A stretch of 64,000 nucleotides of DNA from positions 1,763,501 to 1,827,500 of the forward strand of contig CALNXK010000106.1 in assembly GCA_942486035.1 (NCBI GenBank). Direction: 5' to 3'. Origin of the DNA: Porites lobata (taxonomy: Eukaryota > Cnidaria > Anthozoa > Scleractinia > Poritidae). A program made the translations under genes and the position numbers. This document shows positions 1-12,200 of the stretch, one piece after another (within the stretch, counting starts at the first letter, position 1; every line of letters starts with the position of its first letter). A model generated the notes under the pieces. It saw only the letters and a list, made by a program, of their open reading frames with translations, was not told where the DNA came from and ran no database searches.

Positions 1-267
1 CTGGAATAAAAAAGGAGATATTCAGTCACAATTACACTACCAGGGTCAGAACTGATTGGCGGATCTATTTTCTGATCACATGACTGAATTCACCAATAGC
101 CTGCAAGGAAGCTGTCCCAGGGCTCCCCCAGGGTCGAAGAACAGCGCTAGATATATACCTCGACGCTTCGCGCCTCGTTATTCCACCACTGTTCACCTCC
201 CTTTCGGCGGATAGTTTATTATGTGTTGATTTAAAACATTTTTTGTGACCAGGTAGTTGTCCCTTAC
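1..267. other. RNGTT intron or edge sequence, no exon recognised
   Basis: Base 267 downwards begins with the donor GTAAGG of the last visible capping-enzyme exon. The expected next exon (an LLYVGGY-type OB-fold stretch) is not seen here. Around 115-210 is GC-rich repeat-like sequence with the phrase gacgcttcgcgcctcg, which looks like a dispersed element. Confidence 0.5.
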
Positions 268-1217
268 CCTTCCTGCTTGATTTTCCCTATGTTCAATATA
301 AAGTCCACGGAGTTAAGCGTATGTGGTTTCCATTTCAACACTTCATGACTCTGCCCAGGACCATATGGCTAGAATGAATAAAACCAGAGTTAACAGTTGA
401 GAATCTAATTTCCTTACTAAGTTGATGGCTGACAGTTAACTAGAATAACTTTCTCCCGGAATATAATGCTATGGATTGTGAACAACAAAACGGATGTTTT
501 ACCGTCTGTTTTACGAATTTTTTTCAAAAATACAAACCTCAGATAAATGCACGCCCAAAGTTGCCCAAAGTGCACTTCGGCAACAACGACGATATCGGGC
601 GACTTCGGCGACTTGTATATCTCGACCTACAGCGATAACTTCGTCAACTACACTTCGGGTATTCACGGGTTAAAAAGAACTGTCCGAGTGCCTTGCAATA
701 ACAATTACCTGTGGAGATCGTCTTGTGTCGAAATACACCAACAGACCCTCAGGTTCAGTAAATATATTGTTTTGTCAGTTTCTTGTTAATGAAACAATTA
801 ACAGCAATTAACCAATAGACTACGAGCAACCCCTCTTCTTTCTAAGCGAAACGCGCAAGACAAGAAAATTATGACCACGCGCGTGTACTCCCCTCACTAA
901 ATCTGAAGAAAAAGAGAGAACGCTCGCAGTCTAATTAACTGAGGCGTAATTGTTTGTACCTCTTCCGCTGGATTAAATATTAGGCCATCGTTTTCGTGGC
1001 TGAGTTTTGGGCTCCAGGCGTCTAAAATCTGTAAAAAAAGAAAGATAAATTTAAGTAAAAGTAACAGACTAGATGGAGGTTGATGCGGATTTAAACGATA
1101 CCTACGACTAAGATGACGATGTTCACGTGATACCGGGTTGCTTTGCGTGTAGGCACGAAAAGCTATCCGATACAGAATAAACACCCATCCGATATTTTAG
1201 GAGGCTTCTAGGAGGCA

Positions 1218-1266
<49 letters not shown>

Positions 1267-4200
1267 ACTTTATCGAAGTCTAATGTGTTATAGCTCAGGC
1301 ACAGTGCCTTACTAATTGGGGAGACTGTATCATATATATAAAACTCTAGTAATATATTGTAAATTCTAATTCTAATTAAATTAACTAAATTCTAGTTCTA
1401 ATAAATAACTACCTAATAATACCTCTGAATCGTAAATTGATTAACTCTAAAAAAGAGTAAAATGGTGAGGCGAACTAATGCTAACTGTTGCAAAGGACAC
1501 AGTCGTTACACGAGTCATCTATTAACGAGGCAATGTCTGTCTTTCTGATGCCTTTTTTAAAGTTACTGAGTGTAGGTGCTGATCTTAGCTCCCAGTTAAA
1601 TTTTGGACCAAAGAAGTGGCCCAAAATGCCTGAGAGAGTGTTTGCCGTATTCTGTAGTGTTGAAACATTCCTGTCTGAAGTCTGCGTTTCTGAGGTTATA
1701 GTTTGTGTGACTAATGTTAAATAGTTCGGTTACTGAGCTTGGCAACATGCCGTGCTTTATTTTGAACATGAAATGGTGGTTATATCCTGAAGCCTTCGAT
1801 TATAAAGTGTTGTCATTTTTGTTCTGCTCAGGAGGTCATCGTGAGCTCGGCAGCTTGGCTGAGTGGTTAGAGCGCTGGATTTGCCATTCAGAGGCCCCGA
1901 GTTCAAGTCCCGCCCTGACCGCTAGCTGGATTTGCTCGTGGTAGTCCCGAGTTCAAATCCTGGGCCATGCTTGTAAATAGCCAGCTGGTCTGTCTCTGGC
2001 CAGTTGGGATCTTAACCCTGTTATGTTTGATTATATTTGAATTATTTGTTTCACGCATTTGCTCGGCCCAACTAGTATTAGTGCTATAAATACTGCCGAA
2101 GGTAAATAACGGAATTATCATTTTATTTTATTTTTTTTGTCGTGACGACGATGGTCAGATACTGGTGACGACGATTATGACGATGACGTCGACGAAGATA
2201 ATAATGACGATGATGCAAACCTGGTAACGTGAATTCAGTAGTAACAGATTTTTCTTCCACAACTCACAACGGAAAACGACACAAGATCCAAAGAGGGGCC
2301 GGGCTTAACAATTGCTATTTCACGCAATTCCTATAAATTTTAGCTCTCAAAAAACAGCCATTTGACATTCACACTGTCCAATCTTTTAAGTATGCAAAAT
2401 CGGGATAATTTTTTAATGGCCGAGGAATCACGCGACCGCCGAATGCGCGAGCCGCTAGGGAGTTCTGAGGGTATTCTCTGCCTGAAAATTTTGAAATCCT
2501 GATGTTCTGAACCGTCATTTCTGGTGTTCTGAGAGGATAATTCCTTATGTGTAAAATGTATACTCTGTTATTTGTTAATTTCTTGTATCATAAGAATTCC
2601 TTTAAAAATATAAGAACATGTCAAAATGAGGATGTTTCCTTTCCCGATCGCATATGGGTAGGGATTCGGGATTTTTAAGCAAAATGGGGAGAATCCCGAC
2701 AAGATAGGGATGGTTGGATAGTCTGGACGTTCAATTCTGTCCTTACCCATTCGGCCTTCTCCACTTGAAAAAACTTTTTCGCTCTTATGCTGAAAGGCTC
2801 CTTTGACTTGTCAAAGAGTCCTTGCTGTGCCTAAATTGGAAAAAAAGTTACATCATTCTCATGTGGGAGTCAAAACAGGGGATAAGAGCTCATTTCCGAG
2901 TTACCTCCTTGATCAGAGCGTCGTTTGGTACACAACTAATCATGTACAAAATGAGCTTTCAAAATCTGCGTGTGAGCGAAAACATATATTCAGATGAGAC
3001 GATGAGCAGGAAAACTCGCTTTAAACGAGAGGCGTAGGGCAAATCTGAGCCTACTAACCTGGCCAATGGGAATACGCATAGACGTCAAATAAGCCAATCA
3101 GATATTAAAAACTGTATCCGTAGCCGGCCGACCGAGAAAAGCGCGCGAAAGCGCACGCGATAACTCAGATTTGTTTTACCACCGAATTGTTGAGAAAGTG
3201 GCGGGAGATTTTCCGGTCAATAGACCTTATACACGATACCCGCCATCTTTGCACGCGTAAGGACTGATGAGATAAAAGCAATGTCACGTGGTTTCTCCGG
3301 GGCAAGAAAGTGATAAAAGATGCCAATGCAAGAAATCACGGGCGAGTTTGTTTATTCTAGAAAACAGAATATGAAATTTTTACCTTAGTACTTTCATGCT
3401 AAATACATTGACAATTTTTAAAAAGAACAGAGCAGTTTTTTACGAAGCCACTTGATCTAAGACAAGAGAGCATAAAGTCAACTATGTTTTGTCGCGAGTT
3501 TCAAATCTTCCTTGAAAAACACACGACATAAAAAAAAACACTTACCCCTATACTTCGAGCCATCTCGATCTCTTTTTCAATACACACCATTCGTATGTCG
3601 TGATTCTGCTTGCCAACCTCTTGGCCCTGTGATACAAAGTAAAAACAACTGCTCTTTCAGCACAGTAAATTCTCTATTAAGCCCCGGGTAGGCTTGTCTC
3701 TTTCAAGCACGTTTGAAAGTGGGGCTTTATGGAGGATTTACGGTACTTTAAGTCTTGTATGGAAAAGGTTGTGTTTTTATTGCCAATGGGTGCACACTCT
3801 AACAAAGTAACAAAAGTCATCAACTCTGAATTCAGCAAACTTGTTGCAGTTCACTGAGATTTTAAGTCACTGAATTGCAAGCTACGGAAACTTCAGCAGT
3901 ACTTTCACATGGTACCATTTATTTAGCATGTAGTTTTAACTTTTGAGTCTGTGGATGAAATTCTATGGTGTTACCATTCAAATATATGAAACCTCTTCAG
4001 CAGTACTTTCCAACGACACTATTTGTTCAGTCTTTACATCACAAAGTGAAATTAACTGTAAATTAAGAAAAATGACACCTACTTGAAATTGGATGATGTC
4101 ATAGGCAAGGTAACGGGGGTGGATCTTTTCATTTTCTTTGTCAAGAACCATTTCCTGGGAAATCAAATATTAAAAGCGATTTAGTAACAACTCAGTCGAC

Positions 4201-6282
4201 ACAAAGCAAAAGCTCCCCATAAGTATTCCGGGATGTGCTCCTTCAGAAACATTCACTGCACATTCAAGGAAAGAATGTACCTTAATCTAATCCAGTCATA
4301 TGATTTGTTATGTGATCAGATGTTGACTCAGAAGATTTGTACCTTTGTCTTGTTGGAAACAAAGAGTGCATGGTAGTAAAATAAATTCTGATTTAGAGGC
4401 AGATTGATGCCTTGAGTATAAGTACATAATCTTAATTTGTGCAACAAAACAATCAAAACGAATAAGGTCTATTACACTTTTTTAGCAATTTTGTCATCAA
4501 CCCGCCTCCAACACCGTCCCTGCCCAAAACATGTATCTTATTTTTCCAATATGGCAAGTAAATATGTTATGTTTAGAAAATGAGCAAGATTATTTTATTT
4601 TAAGACACAAGGTGTAGTTCATGGTCTGAACAGCTCAATATTAAATCTGTCCATTCTGATATTTTTTTTTCAACAGACAGGAAGGACTTACCCCATCTAG
4701 CAAAGTGTCAAAGACGTGTTCTCTTGGGAATTTGCGCTGTGGGAAATGAAACTGTGGTGCAGCAAAAACGTTGTTGTCTCTGTCGATAAGGTATATTTCT
4801 TTCTCTTTTAAAATAAGCATCATGTATCTAGAAAAAAAAAGGAGGTCAGCAGAAATGAATTGCTCTGAGCATGGGAGCATAATATTAAAAAAGTTACCCG
4901 CAAACAAGCTCTTTTGGAAATTGTGAGAGTCATAAGTCACCTACGGGCAACCTGCTAAAGACTAGGGTGGGGATCTTTCAGCCTGTGCTCACGAATGACC
5001 ATTTCACCTCTCACAATTTTCTTGTGTAAGCTTACTCACACACTCACAAAAATTCAACGTTCCTTAAAGAATGTGAAACAAAAACAAACCACAAACCAAT
5101 CAAAGTCCCCTTCCATTGGAAACTAAAATTTGAAAATTTAGCAACAAAATGCATATTTTCCAGACATGCACACACAGTCTGTTCTCCATACATTACTTAT
5201 GGCAGTGATGAGGAGAAATAAAACAGTGTCTTTAATGATCACTTTAGGAATTCTCAAGTTATAAGTTTGATTAACAAGTAGTACTATAATGAGAAATTAA
5301 ACACTAGTCACATGAAAGAGCTTGAAACCCACCTCACTCCATCTGCTTTCCAACTAACTCTGTAAGGTTTCTCATGGAGTAGTTTTATGTTCTGTACATC
5401 CATTGACACAGGCTGGCTTCCAGGGAACCCACCACTATTAGAGAAATGAGCAATTATGGCATCCATGGTTACCATAAAATCAGGTTACAGGCCTACCAGC
5501 TCAGTATAGCTGGTTACAAGGAGAAATCACAGATTTATAAGAGCCCATTTGACATTGCACATCGGAGAGATTCTAAGTCAGATTTTATGCAACACAAGGA
5601 AAAAGTAAATTTCAGGTTGACAATTTCCAAAGTTAGAAAATAAACAAATACAACTGGTAAACATAATTTTTACAGATGAACCTGACATGAAAATACTCAC
5701 TTTTGTGAAGCAATAAGAAAAAAAATGATGGGTCAAGGTAGAGCTTAAAATTAATTGGTACAAATTGGCATTTGCATTTGCCATAAAAAGAATGAAAATC
5801 TCTTTATGACCAGCTAATTTACAAAGTATCATTTTTCCATAAAGACAAATAAATGTGTGGATGACAGCTGTGAAGTACAGGCACCAATGCCAAGAGGAAG
5901 GAAAGTGCTTTTTTAACGCATCATAAAAGATGTCTGAAACACAGTCCTCAAAATTTCAAGTCACAGATGCCCTTGAAGGTTCTTCCACAGCAGCTGACTG
6001 TTCAGTCTTTATGTAGCCTGCGAGGCAAGCATTTCTCGTTTTCTCCTAGCTCTATAGTCAGCGTCACTTGCTTCTAGATTGATATTCGCAAAATAATTCT
6101 TTTTCCAGGTGAATAAATCTTTGGTGTGATTATTATATCATTCAAAAGCCTTGCCTGAAATTTAAATAAGCAAATACATACCTTTCCCAGCCACACATCT
6201 TCTGGCAGAGTTCCTGGATTTCTTCTCTTCTGGGTGACTTTACAACCCCTATTCCATCTATCTCATCCATAAACTTTGCTTC
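268..6282 (-). CDS. RNGTT: RNGTT guanylyltransferase exons
   Basis: Exon about 6278-6182 contains PRREEIQELCQKMCGWE. Exon 5434-5333 ends inside the nucleotidyl-lysine motif KADG. Exon 4827-4692 has YLIDRDNNVF and ends in LLDG. Exon 4154-4083 begins EMV and contains HPRYLAYDII. Exon 3626-3546 has VCIEKEIEMA. Exon 1028-960 has LSHENDGLIFNP. Exon 368-268 has LKWKPHTLNSVDF and then a GTAAGG donor. The family has about 30 residues (an FSVR-K-FF type stretch) between the 3626-3546 and 1028-960 exons. The 2.5 kb interval separating them was scanned and no matching exon was recognised. Confidence 0.9.
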
Positions 6283-9200
6283 CTATTCACCAGAAAAAAA
6301 AAAAATTGGAACAACGAATACCTGTAATAGCTTTCCAGAGAGAGTACATGTTTACAAATTATTTTTCTTATACCTGTTGTGCACTTGTGAGTGAATCGGC
6401 TTACTATGTTATATACAGCTATTTCGTGAAAGGTCGTTGGAAAAAGTGCACATGACAATCCTGAAAGGTATTGTGGATGGTTTTTAGTTCACTGTTTTTC
6501 AAAGAAATTTGAGATAATGGCAAGAGAGGCCATGGACTTATGTTTGCAAATGCTAAAGGAAAGCAACAAAAGTTGGTTCGACAGCTACAGTGTCAGGAAC
6601 AGTGTATTGATTATATCCCATAATACCTTTCGGGATTGTCGCGTGCACAGTTATTCTGACAACCTTTCTCGAAATAACTGTAAGCATAAATTGAAACATG
6701 TTCTGTCAAAGAAATTAATTAAGTGTGACTTCTTGCATGGAAAAAAGATTTTGGATGCACAAGGTGATGCCTATCTATCTGATGCATCAAAATACGCTTC
6801 ACCTTCATGTCATATAGCACACCGATGACTAGCGTTGAAGAGAAAATGAAGCATGACTTCTAGTGAAATAATTTTTTCTGAAACAACCAGTCAGGCTTAT
6901 TTTCTTGACGTAACAGGTCACACTTCACCTTCAAGGTCAGAACACACTAGGTGACAAGTTGCAGCAACAAGTCATGGCGACAGATCACTACGTGTGTACA
7001 GGTGGGATGACTAGTTGCAGCAACATGTTGCAGCGATACATCGCAGCGACAAATCACTTCATGTGTAACAGAGAATTTTTGTGAAAATCTTTGTCTCTGC
7101 AGCAAAATTTTATTGCCATAACAAGTTGCACAAATTCTGTCTGATTTGATTTTTTGCAACATGTTGCCACGACAAAAGACTGTTAGAGAGACAAAGATTT
7201 TCAAAAAAATTCTCCAGTACACTCGAAGCAACCTGTCACCATGTGCGTACAGACCTTCATGCTATGTAGCACACCAAAGACCACAAATACCCCTTTTTTG
7301 CAAAATTTCCTTTGACTGAAAAAAATAACTTCTCCTTGATAAATGGCAAGCAATGACTAGAGCATAATAAAGTCTCCCTGTTTGCGAACTGAATCATACA
7401 GTATTTTGTATCTGGCCCTAAATGCTTTCGTTACTTGTGAACAGTACATGTAAAAACACAACATGACGGCATGGTGTTACAGTTTCTACAGAAACTGCAA
7501 ACACAATAATGTTAAATGACAAGGCATTGTAGAAATCTTGGCATAACAGAGAACACCCCTTTGACTTGTGCGCCCTCTTCACCTTTAACCTGGGATCTCT
7601 CCGTATTCGTTTCCTACTCCCATCTGGGCGGCTGCCATCCTCTGTCATCTCTCCATTCTGTTCTTCATTATCACTGCCTTCTTCTTCTTCTATGCACCAA
7701 TCAGGCAGTTCAGGAGGTGCGATGGTCTCTGCCGGGTCACCATAGCGACTGACAAGCTCTTTCAGGTAATCAGCTTTGTAAATACCTGGTGGACGACACT
7801 AAAGAAACATAGGGTAGGCTTAGCATCACTGTGCAATTACAACAAAATTTTAGTTCTTACATCAAAGTATTGCATAGAACTGGGAAATGGTAGATAAAGA
7901 GCCACTGTTTGTGTGTGCGCTTATAATTTATTCATCGATATTATCATGATTAACTAGTGACATGTTAAGAAGATATTACAGACATACTCTGATATTGATT
8001 GCTCTGGCTCAATAGGTCACAAGAACTAAACACAAACCTGTGCAAAGCACTGAACTGCTGCATCAACACTGTGAAGAAAAAAAAAACAAAGCTTAATACA
8101 CAAAATGCCCAACAATACACATTTTTCAGTGTGATCTGCACCTTTTCTAGTCCTCTGCAGTGGAACATCGATTTAAGTGCCAATGGACTGGAGAAATTTG
8201 TTCGTTATATCCGATACCTCGATTTATCGTTGTTAGTCTGTTTAGTATTTACCTTTAATCTGCAGATGCTGACATTTTTTATTCGTTATATTAAGGTATA
8301 TTTTACAATTTGCGCAAGTAGATTGTGTTTGTTAAGATGAGGATTTTGCTAAATCAAGGTTCTGTTCCATACATTTTACTGTAATTCTGGCCGGGTTGAA
8401 GAAAATTGTTTCTTATACTGAGGACTTCAATATATAGACGTTTGTTAAATCGAGGTTCCACTGTACTTTCTTTGGTCTCTATAGCCTGTAGCTCTAGTTC
8501 TTATTAATTAGACTTAGGGGTTTGGTTAATTATCCCTTTCACTATTGTTTTGTAAAACCAGTGCAAACATAACAAACTTCTGGTAAAGTCTGCCTGCAAA
8601 ACAGTGCCAGAAAGAAGGATATCAGTGCTGCTTCGCAGACATTACTAACTGGGGTTTAGTTATATCTGTAATGCAGTCAATACATGTAGCACTTTGCCAA
8701 AATACACCAAATAAATTAATGTGTCCTTATTCAGGTTAATTTTGAAGTAGGATCGTGGTAATCATCCCTGGCAGAACCATGAACAAGTTTGGACTCCCTT
8801 AAAAGTAAATTCACTGATCTGACCCCATTAAACCAAAAACATCACTAACCTCCAGTCATCTTTCTCCACAAGATAAGCTATGATAAGGAAACCAGTCCTG
8901 TTGAATCCATGAGTGCAGTGGACACCTGATGTAAAAAAAATATAATTATTTTTATCTCAGCTGGTATGCACTTTGGGATTTGTCATTCTGAAGGGATACA
9001 TGTATAATAACAAAATCAGAAATGCCAACCTTCCACACTTGCAGCCAATGGTTGAATTGCAGAGGAACCAGAGAGATGAGACCGGACATAAGCATGTAAA
9101 GGTGCACTACGCAGCTGCTTCAGTCCATGTTTGATCTCACCTCATCCACCCAGGCCATTGACGGCACAAGTCAGATGGACCATGCCACTGGGGCCTACAT

Positions 9201-12200
9201 TCCCTACTCTTTACATTTTTATTCACACAGTGTCACAGGTTCTTTTAACATCCCCTTCCAGCTGATGTGCAAGGATGAAGGAGACAAGGCCAATGGCTTA
9301 TTGTTACCGCCCAATGACATGAACATCTGAACTGGGAAAGGGTTTAGACCACAGCTGGCATGATCTCACCAGTGTTTTAAAGACCTTGGTTAGTGGTCTG
9401 GCTGGAGTTTGAACTCAGAACCTCCCGCACGGCAGACAAGCAATCTTCCAACTTTGATTTCTGGGCAGTAGATGCTGCAGTGCCAAGCCAGTTGAATTTC
9501 AATAAAATTACAGTGGTTGGGATAAACCTACGGTCACATTCTAAACATCTGAGTGGTGATAATGACGGTGATGACGATTGTGTAGCTCACAGCTACATTC
9601 CGTTTACAGGGCGACCACATGAACCGAGGCAACCCAGACAAAAAAGGAAACAAATCTTGAAATTAGCCAATCACAAGTTGAGATCTAAACAATGAAATTG
9701 CGCATAATTTTGTACTCAGAGCAAGTTCAAAATACCTTGCAAACCATTTTTCCAAAGGATATAAGGGGTGGCGAATGGTACCTCGAAAAACGTGGGTCTC
9801 GGAAAAGTCTGGCAGGATCTCGAAATCTCGGAAGCGTTTTTGATAAGTCTCGAAGTCTCGTTTTTTCATGGTTTGTTTTTACTTTTTTTGAGCCTTAAAA
9901 CTTTTCACCAAAGAGTCTCAGGCTCGGATTTCTAACTAGGATCTCGGCGTCTCGGCGAGTCTCGGATTTTACCATTCGCCACCCCTGATATATGTATTAC
10001 AATAACATATATATTACAGGTCAAAATTAAATTCAGGTTAAGATTTTTTAACCTAGGTTGATTCTGAATTTCCTTTGTCAGGGCTTCTGATATTTCGCGC
10101 GGTCGTGGACCCGCGAAATTCAGGCTTTTCCGCGAAATCCCACGAAATTCCCCAAAAAACGCGAAATACCGCGAAATCCACTAGAAAGATTTCCAAATAC
10201 ATGTAGGCAAAACATATGTAATACTTATCTTGGCTATTAGACCTGTTTTATTCACCCCAAACGTCCAAATTTATCTTGAAACGTCGTCACTGCAACGAGT
10301 AAACAACGTCCCAAAACCACCAGGCGTTCTTAGATTAATGTTGCGAAAAACTGGGCACTAACCATAATTTTAACAGCTTTAGCATTTGCTCATCTCTCAA
10401 GCGAACTGTTGTTGAAAGAGCAAATGATTATCCCTGTTAAAAAAAAACGTTAAACAACGCTGGTCATATCGACGCAAAATTGATAGATTTTAGCGAAATT
10501 TACCAAACAAAATCCAGCGAAATCGGCTGTTTTTTACTGATTGTTTCTTGGCGAAGTTTCCCCCCGAAATTTCCCGTGACATCGGCCGATTTTTCTAAGA
10601 ATTTGTCCCTGAAAATCCTTCGAAATTTGACTTTTTTCCGGTAAAATCCCACGAAATCGGCCGATTTTTCTGCGAATTTTGACTTTTCTCCCGCGAAATC
10701 AGCCGATTTTTCAACAAATTTTCACTTTTTTCCCGCGAAATCAGCCGATTTTTCCGTGAATTTGCCCCTGAAAATCCCGCGAAATTTTGCTTTTTTTCCG
10801 CGAAATATCAGAAGCCCTGCTTTGTCTCCTACTTGAACTCCTAATCCAATATTATTCGTGGATTAGGGCTAGGAGACAAAGGAAATTTTAACCTGAATTT
10901 AATTTTGAACTGTAACATAATCATGATGGCAGAATCAAAGCCAGCAGTAAAGAAATTTTGAACAATCCGCACTAAAGGCGATGGCCCCTCACAAAAGATG
11001 GTTTTTATTATTTGAAGGAATTTTGGGTTTTTCTGTTCCGTCAATCTTCTTAGCAGACCTCCTAGGAAACACATGTTTACTTCAGTGAACAAGTTCAAAA
11101 GGTCATGGTTTGTGATTGGTGGATTTCAATCCATTTTGTTTGTTTCTGCATTTCACTAGCGTCATTGCTTGTGATTGCAGTTAGGGCAATCATTGACTTG
11201 TTTGCTTTGAAGATTTTTTCTGATCTTTCTTATTCATGCCAAGAATCAATGTCTGCCCTCTTCCCTCCACAAAAATTCCACTAACCATGGCGATTTTCTT
11301 CACTATTCTTGAACAGTCTAGATTCATTCTCAGTTTTCTTTTTGTTGGGCAAGCTGGGTGAGTGCATATTGTAATTTGCATTACATGTAACCAGCCCCAT
11401 ATCTTTGTTGCTAATGCTCTCAAATTGCCGACACTGCCATTCACTCGCTGAGTGCTATTTGCTGTGAAATGAACGGCCATTGCCTTTAGTTTGAATTGTT
11501 CAAAATTTCTTTACTGCCGACTTTGATTCCAGCAAAACCAGACATTGTCAAAACATTTTCAGTTTGATTTACACAAATGTCACAATTCCTTATTTTTTAT
11601 ATCCTTTAGAAAAACGGTTTGCAATGTATTTTGAACTGACTCTGAGTACAATTATGCACAATCTAATTGTTTAGATCTTGACTTGTGATTGGGTAATTCA
11701 AAATATTTCTCTCAAATTTTTGTCTGGGTGGCCTCGGTTCGTGTAGTTGCACTGTAACCCCTCCTAGGGAACAAAAACGTTGGTTATTGTAAGCGCAAGC
11801 AGTAAAGGGAAATCTTGTGTTTTTCCTGTTTGTCTGTATTTCTTTCCAGATTTTTCAAAATAACAATCGAGCATTTTTTCAATGATTTTTAATTTGGCTA
11901 CGTGTGACAGTGAATTGACTCACAGTTACATGTGTATCATAGCCCTGGTCATGTGGTATCTCTGTGAAGGTGGTATACCTGTGACTGTGGTATTCATGTG
12001 GCAGTAGCACCCCTTTGGTTATAGACTCTACTCTTACTAAAACTTTCCACATGATCACATACCTATAAGTCCTCCTGGATTTTGGTTGAAATATCTATCA
12101 CACATACTGATGAAAAGAGCCACCTGTTCTCTTGTTGGAGTTTCTCCATGTCTGCAGTAAAGACCACAGAGAAGTAACAGCCATTAATATAAAGTACATC

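Larger units (their letters stand above)
1029..3545. other. Large RNGTT intron interval; microsatellite and SINE, missing exon not located
   Basis: Apart from the TAA microsatellite and the tRNA-derived SINE listed separately, I see no coding signal. Open frames here (for example 1488-1724 plus, 2803-3037 plus) have no family resemblance. A capping-enzyme exon of roughly 90 bases should lie in this interval on the minus strand. Confidence 0.5.
9602..11760. mobile_element. Foldback (long inverted repeat) element carrying two nested MITEs
   Basis: The left arm from about 9602 (gcgaccacatgaaccgaggc, then aacccagacaaaa) is matched in reverse complement by the right arm ending near 11760 (gcctcggttcgtgtagttgc). 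Pairing continues inward over about 160 bp to aaaggatata at 9754-9763 and tatatccttt near 11595-11606. A second paired block is 10021-10078 against 10870-10915 (aattaaattcaggtta and its complement). Two MITEs interrupt the left arm (listed separately). A further inverted pair, 10928-10962 against 11493-11540, sits in the right half. No transposase frame. Confidence 0.8.

Noticed and set aside
1850..1925. A tRNA gene
   Set aside because: The T arm does not pair well and a second box B-like word and a shared body follow, so a SINE is the better call.
9127..9330. A 67-residue plus-strand gene
   Set aside because: It lies wholly within the antisense SINE.
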